From NCBI GenBank assembly GCA_003489145.1, contig DNJI01000101.1, positions 1 to 21,339 of the forward strand: a stretch of DNA of 21,339 nucleotides, given 5' to 3'. Below the pieces are notes generated by a model. The model was given only the letters and a program-made list of their open reading frames with translations, was not told where the DNA came from and did no database searches. Made by a program: the position numbers and the translations under genes. The stretch comes from Gammaproteobacteria bacterium (lineage in GTDB: Bacteria > Pseudomonadota > Gammaproteobacteria > PS1 > Pseudothioglobaceae). Of the stretch, positions 17,220 through 21,339 are shown one piece after another. Position 1 is the first letter of the stretch. Every line of letters starts with the position of its first letter.

Positions 17220-19325
17220 ATGATTAAATTTATTTCACTGTTGTTATTTATAGCATTACCTGTGCAAGCATTGCAGCTTTTACAATCAAAAGAAGGCAAT
17301 AATACGGTTAAACAACGTTTAGAAGAATCTGCTGATGAGCAGTCATTGTCTGCCAAGCAACTTCACACTCAATTGAGAAAATCTGCCAAAAGTGGTGATG
17401 CCCGGTCACAGTTTAGTTTGGCTAACATGTACCACAAGGGTATGAATGTTAAGCAAGATGTTAAGTTGGCTTTTTATTGGTATACCCAAGTTGCTGAACA
17501 AGGCTATGTCACAGCTCAATTTAATTTAGCTGAAGATTACTATCACGGTGTCGGTGTCACCCAAGACTTAGAGCAAGCATTGTTCTGGTATGAAAAGTCA
17601 GCCCAACAAGATTTTGTAGATGCACAATATAAAGTAGCCAAGATGTATCACGAGGGTGAGGCCTCCACAGTGGATTATGATCAAGCCCACTATTGGTATG
17701 AAAGAGCGGCTCAGCTTGGCTTTGCGCCAGCACAATTAGAACTGGCTAAGCTTTATGAAATAGGCTTAGGTACTGAAAAAGATTTAAGGTTGGCACAGCA
17801 TTGGTATGAAAAAGCAGCCATACAGCTAGACGCTGAAGCGCAATATTATTTAGCAGATTTCTTTGAGCGCCAGGGCGAGCCAGTGCAGTCATTACTCATG
17901 TATCGAAAGTCGGCTAATCAAGGGTTTACATTGTCACAGTCTCGTTTATCAGATTTATATAATCGAGGTTATCTGGTTAATCAAGACGATGCATTAGCAC
18001 TTAAATGGGCACTTTTGGTGGCCAAAAAAGGTGACGTTGATGCGCAGTTTTTATCAGCACAAATCTATCACCAAAGCACTCAAATTAAGCAGGATCTGCC
18101 TCAGGCGTTAAAATGGTACGACAAGGCTGCCGAACAAAATCATGCCCAAGCGCAGTATCAACTAGCAACGTTATATGCAAAAGGTAATGGCGTAGATCAA
18201 GATGCCAACCGAGCTGTACAGCTGTATCAAGCGGCAGCTAATCAAGGCTTGGCTGTGGCGCAACATGCGTTAGCATTACGTTATCTGCGCGGCGAAGGGG
18301 TAGAAAAAGAGGATACAAAGGCAACCGAATGGTTATTAAAGTCTGCCAAGGGTGGATATGCGCCGGCGCAATATTTATTAGCATTAAGATATAAGCTGGG
18401 TCAAGGTGTTGAAAAAGACACTGAGCAAGAAGCTTATTGGTATCAAAAGGCAGCCAACCAAGGTAATACAGAGGCTCGCTACCATCTAGCTTTATTGTTA
18501 TTAACAGGTGATGGGGTTGATAAAGATTCGGAAAAAGCACTTTCGATGCTACTGAATTTGTCAGTGCAAGAGCATGCGTTAGCGCAATATCAACTGTACA
18601 AAATTTACAACCAAGGCGACATTGTTAATCGGGATGAGACCTTGGCCAGGGTTTATTTACATCGATCATCAGAGAGTGGATACTCCATCGCCCAATTCCA
18701 ACTAGGCCATCTTTATCAGCAAAAACAATTATGGCAAGATGCGGTTAAATGGTTAACGTTATCTGCTCAAAAAAATTACGCACCTGCAAAATCATTACTG
18801 GTCGAAGTAAAATTATCAGCGGATAAAATTGCTGAGGAAAGAGCCAATAGTGATAATACTGAAGTGCTTGAATCGAATGACACTGATTTAGAAACGTTAC
18901 AAATTCAATCTGAGTCAGCGCCTTCACTTTTAAGTGCTAACTCTAACGAGCCTGTGTTAAGTCTAATCTCTAACGAAGATCAAATTGCTCGATCATTGGC
19001 TGACAACACCAAGGTTATGAGTAATGTTGAAAAATTGGTAATCAGCGCTAAACAAGGTAATCCTATTGCCCAGCATAATTTAAGCACCTTGTTTAGTATT
19101 GGCGCTTTGGTACCAAGAGACAATAGAAAGGCCTTTATGTTGATGCAAGAAGCTGCCAAGCAAGGGTTAACGCAATCTCAAAATTCTTTGGCGATGATGT
19201 ATATCAATGGTGTTGGTGTTGAGCCTGATTATCAGTCAGCTTATTTTTGGGCCAGTACTTCAACGCGTCAAGGTGACCACGAAGGTCAGCAAATTCTGTC
19301 ATATCTAATTTCTATTGCTCAATAG
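17220..19325 (+). CDS. Secreted Sel1-repeat (SLR/TPR-like) protein
   Basis: This 701-residue protein begins with a probable signal peptide (MIKFISLLLFIALPVQA, cleaved after residue 17), so it should lie in the periplasm or be exported. Residues 60-521 hold about thirteen Sel1-like repeats of about 36 residues, with the pattern AQ..LA..Y..G.GV..D...A..WY.KAA. A polar, acidic, repeat-poor linker covers about 535-605, and two more repeats fill 609-690. Sel1 repeats form a superhelical protein-binding scaffold; bacterial examples serve in envelope assembly, motility, exopolysaccharide control and host interaction. No catalytic domain is visible, so the partner is unknown. It starts three bases after epmA and ends four bases before the ycgN-like gene. 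Confidence 0.88.
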   Translation: MIKFISLLLFIALPVQALQLLQSKEGNNTVKQRLEESADEQSLSAKQLHTQLRKSAKSGDARSQFSLANMYHKGMNVKQDVKLAFYWYTQVAEQGYVTAQFNLAEDYYHGVGVTQDLEQALFWYEKSAQQDFVDAQYKVAKMYHEGEASTVDYDQAHYWYERAAQLGFAPAQLELAKLYEIGLGTEKDLRLAQHWYEKAAIQLDAEAQYYLADFFERQGEPVQSLLMYRKSANQGFTLSQSRLSDLYNRGYLVNQDDALALKWALLVAKKGDVDAQFLSAQIYHQSTQIKQDLPQALKWYDKAAEQNHAQAQYQLATLYAKGNGVDQDANRAVQLYQAAANQGLAVAQHALALRYLRGEGVEKEDTKATEWLLKSAKGGYAPAQYLLALRYKLGQGVEKDTEQEAYWYQKAANQGNTEARYHLALLLLTGDGVDKDSEKALSMLLNLSVQEHALAQYQLYKIYNQGDIVNRDETLARVYLHRSSESGYSIAQFQLGHLYQQKQLWQDAVKWLTLSAQKNYAPAKSLLVEVKLSADKIAEERANSDNTEVLESNDTDLETLQIQSESAPSLLSANSNEPVLSLISNEDQIARSLADNTKVMSNVEKLVISAKQGNPIAQHNLSTLFSIGALVPRDNRKAFMLMQEAAKQGLTQSQNSLAMMYINGVGVEPDYQSAYFWASTSTRQGDHEGQQILSYLISIAQ
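17397..18782 (+). repeat. Array of about thirteen Sel1-like repeat units (protein level)
   Basis: Each unit is about 36 codons and starts near an Ala-Gln-(Tyr/Phe) triplet such as AQFNLA, AQYKVA, AQLELA, AQYYLA, AQYQLA, AQHALA or AQYLLA. The units differ clearly at the DNA level, so this is an old duplication rather than recent tandem copies. Units 5 and 13 are a few residues short in the loop. Confidence 0.8.
19044..19289 (+). repeat. Two C-terminal Sel1-like repeats beyond the linker
   Basis: After the acidic linker the pattern returns in SAKQGNPIAQHNLSTLFSIG and SQNSLAMMYINGVGVEPD. Only two units are visible here, which sets them apart from the main array. Confidence 0.7.
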
Positions 19326-19329
19326 GCCG

Positions 19330-19782
19330 ATGGCAGATAAACCAACATCCAATTTTTGGCAAACACTCACATTGGATCAAATGAGCCGAACCCAATGGGA
19401 GTCGCTTTGTGATGGTTGTGGGCGTTGCTGTTTGCACAAATTGGAAGATGAAGATACCGATGAAATTTATTTTACGGATGTCGCTTGTCGCTACTTAGAT
19501 GAAGAAACTTGCCAGTGTCCACATTACGATACTCGACAATCTTTAGTGCCAGACTGCTTAACCATTTATCCTAATTGGGGTGAGAAATTTAATTGGTTAC
19601 CAAAGACTTGTGCTTATCGATTACTCTCCGAAGGCAAGGCGTTGCTTGACTGGCATCCTCTGATTAGTGGCGATGTTAATTCAGTGCATTTGGCAGGGAT
19701 TTCTGTACGTGGTCGTACCTTTAGAGACGACGAAGTGGCTGAAGAAGATGTCTATAAACATGTTATTACTTGGGTGGACTGA
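19330..19782 (+). CDS. ycgN: YcgN family (UPF0260) cysteine-rich protein
   Basis: The 150-residue product closely follows E. coli YcgN: FWQTLTLDQMS, then WESLCDGCGRCCLHKLEDED, then TDEIYFTDVACRYLDEETCQC, PDC and LPKTCAYRLL. Nine cysteines stand at 27, 30, 33, 34, 53, 61, 63, 76 and 94, consistent with a metal or iron-sulfur site of the YkgJ type, but the biochemical role of the family is not established. It has no signal peptide. The ATG at 19330 gives the family N-terminus; an in-frame TTG at 19315 inside the Sel1 gene would add five unlikely residues. Its TGA overlaps the ATG of the next gene. Confidence 0.9.
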   Translation: MADKPTSNFWQTLTLDQMSRTQWESLCDGCGRCCLHKLEDEDTDEIYFTDVACRYLDEETCQCPHYDTRQSLVPDCLTIYPNWGEKFNWLPKTCAYRLLSEGKALLDWHPLISGDVNSVHLAGISVRGRTFRDDEVAEEDVYKHVITWVD

Positions 19783-20201
19783 TGATGAAGATCGTACCAT
19801 TGTTGTTTTTATTGCTTGTTAAGAGTGCGATAGCGCAGTGGCCCCATGAAAATATTTCACAAGCCGTATTTGCCAAATCGGTAGAAGATAGGGCGCCCAT
19901 TGAGATAGTGACAGGAGCGAATGATTCTTTAGGTAAAATCTACTTCTTTACCAATATCCGTGATTTAACAGGTGATACCATTACCCATCGTTGGATTTAC
20001 AAGGATAAGGTTAAGGCTGAGATCAGTTTTAATATTAAAGGGAAAAGGTGGCGTGTATGGTCAAGTAAAAACCTTTGGCATACATGGACAGGGCAATGGA
20101 AAGTTGAAGTAATAAATCAACAAAATGAATTACTATTGACAAAAATATTTGAATTTAGAACAGTACCTTTAAAAAGGGGCACAGGAAAGAAAAATGGATA
20201 A
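19782..20201 (+). CDS. DUF2914 family secreted protein, function unknown
   Basis: The 139-residue product has a probable signal peptide ([18 protein letters not shown], cleaved after residue 18). The mature part contains [20 protein letters not shown] (52-71), then VKAEISFNI, and [19 protein letters not shown] (88-106), a tryptophan-rich beta segment that I associate with DUF2914. The family is often found as a small periplasmic or membrane-linked domain without known activity. Two tandem ATGs (19782 and 19785) follow GGTGG at 19773-19777; I chose the first, which overlaps the ycgN stop as TGATG. The basic tail KRGTGKKNG overlaps the argG start by eight bases. Confidence 0.75.
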   Translation: MMKIVPLLFLLLVKSAIAQWPHENISQAVFAKSVEDRAPIEIVTGANDSLGKIYFFTNIRDLTGDTITHRWIYKDKVKAEISFNIKGKRWRVWSSKNLWHTWTGQWKVEVINQQNELLLTKIFEFRTVPLKRGTGKKNG

Positions 20202-21339
20202 AGTAGTACTCGCTTATTCGGGCGGATTAGACACAAGCATTATTGTTAAATGGTTGCAAGATACTTACCAGTGTGAGGTGATTACCTTCACTGCCGACAT
20301 TGGCCAAGGTGAAGAGGTGGAGCCAGCACGCGCTAAAGCGAAAGCAGCCGGTGTTGAGCAAATCTTTATTGAAGATTTACGTGAAGAATTTGCACGTGAT
20401 TTTGTCTTTCCAATGTTCCGTGCAAATGCGATTTATGAAGGTGAGTATCTATTAGGCACCTCTATTGCACGCCCTTTAATTTCTAAACGTTTGGTTGAGA
20501 TTGCCCATGAAGTAGGTGCAGATGCTATCTCGCATGGTGCCACTGGCAAAGGTAACGATCAAGTACGCTTTGAGCTTAATGCCTATGCGCTCGATGCACA
20601 CATCCAAGTGATTGCACCTTGGCGTGAGTGGGATTTATCTTCTCGTGAATCGTTAATGAATTATGCAGAAAGCCATGGTATTGAGATTGATTACCAAAAA
20701 CAAAACAAAAAATCTCCCTATTCAATGGATGCGAATTTATTGCACATTTCATATGAAGGTGATATTTTGGAAGACCCTTGGGCAGAGCCTGAAGACGACA
20801 TGTGGCGCTGGACAGTGTCGCCTGAGAATGCACCTGATAAAGCCGAAACTATTGAGATTACTTATACTAAAGGCGATATTACCGCCATTGATGGCGAAGT
20901 AATGAGCCCTGCAACCGTGATGGAAGTATTGAACCAACGTGCGGGTGCACACGGTATTGGCCGTGATGACATTGTTGAAAACCGTTTTGTCGGCATGAAA
21001 TCACGTGGTTGTTATGAAACCCCCGCTGGTACCGTTATGCTTAAGGCACATCGTGCCATGGAAAGCCTTACGCTTGATCGTGCAGCAGCACATCTTAAAG
21101 ATGAACTTATGCCAAAATACGCCGAGATGATTTATAACGGTTTTTGGTTTGCACCAGAGCGTGAAATGCTACAAGCAGCGATTGATAAAACTCAAGAAAC
21201 CGTTAATGGCACAGTCCGCCTTAAACTTTATAAAGGCGGTATTACGGTTGTTGGACGTAAATCTGATGATTCACTTTTTAGTGAAAAAATCGCCACCTTT
21301 GAAGATGATGAAGGTGCGTATGATCAAAAAGATGCAGCT
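20194..21339 (+). CDS. argG: Argininosuccinate synthase ArgG (partial, 3' end outside window)
   Basis: ArgG joins citrulline and aspartate with ATP to form argininosuccinate, the penultimate step of arginine synthesis. The window holds 382 codons with no stop, nearly all of a protein usually about 400 residues long. The N-terminus [20 protein letters not shown] contains the ATP pyrophosphatase loop SGGLDTS (9-15). [26 protein letters not shown] and [11 protein letters not shown] are further signatures. AGGA at 20183-20186, seven bases before the ATG, is a good ribosome-binding site. The ATG lies eight bases inside the DUF2914 gene. Confidence 0.97.
   Translation, partial: MDKVVLAYSGGLDTSIIVKWLQDTYQCEVITFTADIGQGEEVEPARAKAKAAGVEQIFIEDLREEFARDFVFPMFRANAIYEGEYLLGTSIARPLISKRLVEIAHEVGADAISHGATGKGNDQVRFELNAYALDAHIQVIAPWREWDLSSRESLMNYAESHGIEIDYQKQNKKSPYSMDANLLHISYEGDILEDPWAEPEDDMWRWTVSPENAPDKAETIEITYTKGDITAIDGEVMSPATVMEVLNQRAGAHGIGRDDIVENRFVGMKSRGCYETPAGTVMLKAHRAMESLTLDRAAAHLKDELMPKYAEMIYNGFWFAPEREMLQAAIDKTQETVNGTVRLKLYKGGITVVGRKSDDSLFSEKIATFEDDEGAYDQKDAA

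Noticed and set aside
17397..18782. DNA repeat or CRISPR-like array
   Set aside because: The periodicity is at protein level (Sel1 repeats) in one open frame; the DNA units are diverged and there are no identical repeats with spacers.

Overview
This AT-rich, very compact window looks like a conserved chromosomal stretch of a gammaproteobacterium. The protein sequences, the ftsH-folP-glmM order, an Rnf (Rsx) complex, EF-P with its own EpmA lysylase, and a TauE/SafE anion permease fit a small-genome marine or symbiotic sulfur-oxidising lineage of the SUP05/Thioglobaceae type. That placement is inference from gene content and composition, not from a search. I see no rRNA, tRNA, insertion sequence, prophage, CRISPR array or recognisable defence island, and no gene-free stretch longer than about 145 bases.

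Layout. (1) Bases 1-299, minus strand: the start of lptE, an outer-membrane lipoprotein of LPS export, cut by the window edge. (2) A 144-base divergent spacer carries a heat-shock-like (sigma-32 type) promoter pointing at ftsH. (3) Bases 444-12921, plus strand: thirteen genes with no gap above 18 bases and many overlaps: ftsH, folP, glmM, a TauE/SafE permease, rnfA, rnfB, rnfC, rnfD, rnfG, queA, recQ, a HIT-family hydrolase and a thioredoxin-like protein. They cover membrane proteolysis, folate synthesis, cell-wall precursor synthesis, anion transport, ion-coupled ferredoxin:NAD electron transfer, tRNA queuosine synthesis and DNA repair. (4) Bases 12918-15738, minus strand: sucC, sucD and an unassigned Rossmann-fold protein, joined by ATGA overlaps. 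The last gene converges on the thioredoxin gene with a four-base stop-to-stop overlap. (5) Bases 15791 to the end, plus strand: efp, epmA, a large secreted Sel1-repeat protein, a YcgN-type cysteine-rich protein, a secreted DUF2914-type protein and argG (cut by the window edge), all overlapping or within four bases of each other.

How the genes work together. RnfA, B, C, D and G make up five of the six usual subunits of the Rnf electron-transfer complex; the sixth, RnfE, is missing from its expected place because queA begins inside the end of rnfG. EpmA would lysylate Lys34 of EF-P, the product of the gene it overlaps, although its third class II motif and C-terminus are unusual. SucC and SucD form succinyl-CoA synthetase. 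Several junctions start at tandem ATG codons or at an overlapping stop/start, which suggests translational coupling throughout.

I do not find an obviously new multi-gene system. The best leads are the Rnf locus without rnfE, the odd EpmA, the Sel1-repeat / YcgN / DUF2914 cassette, and the unassigned Rossmann-fold gene tied to sucCD.
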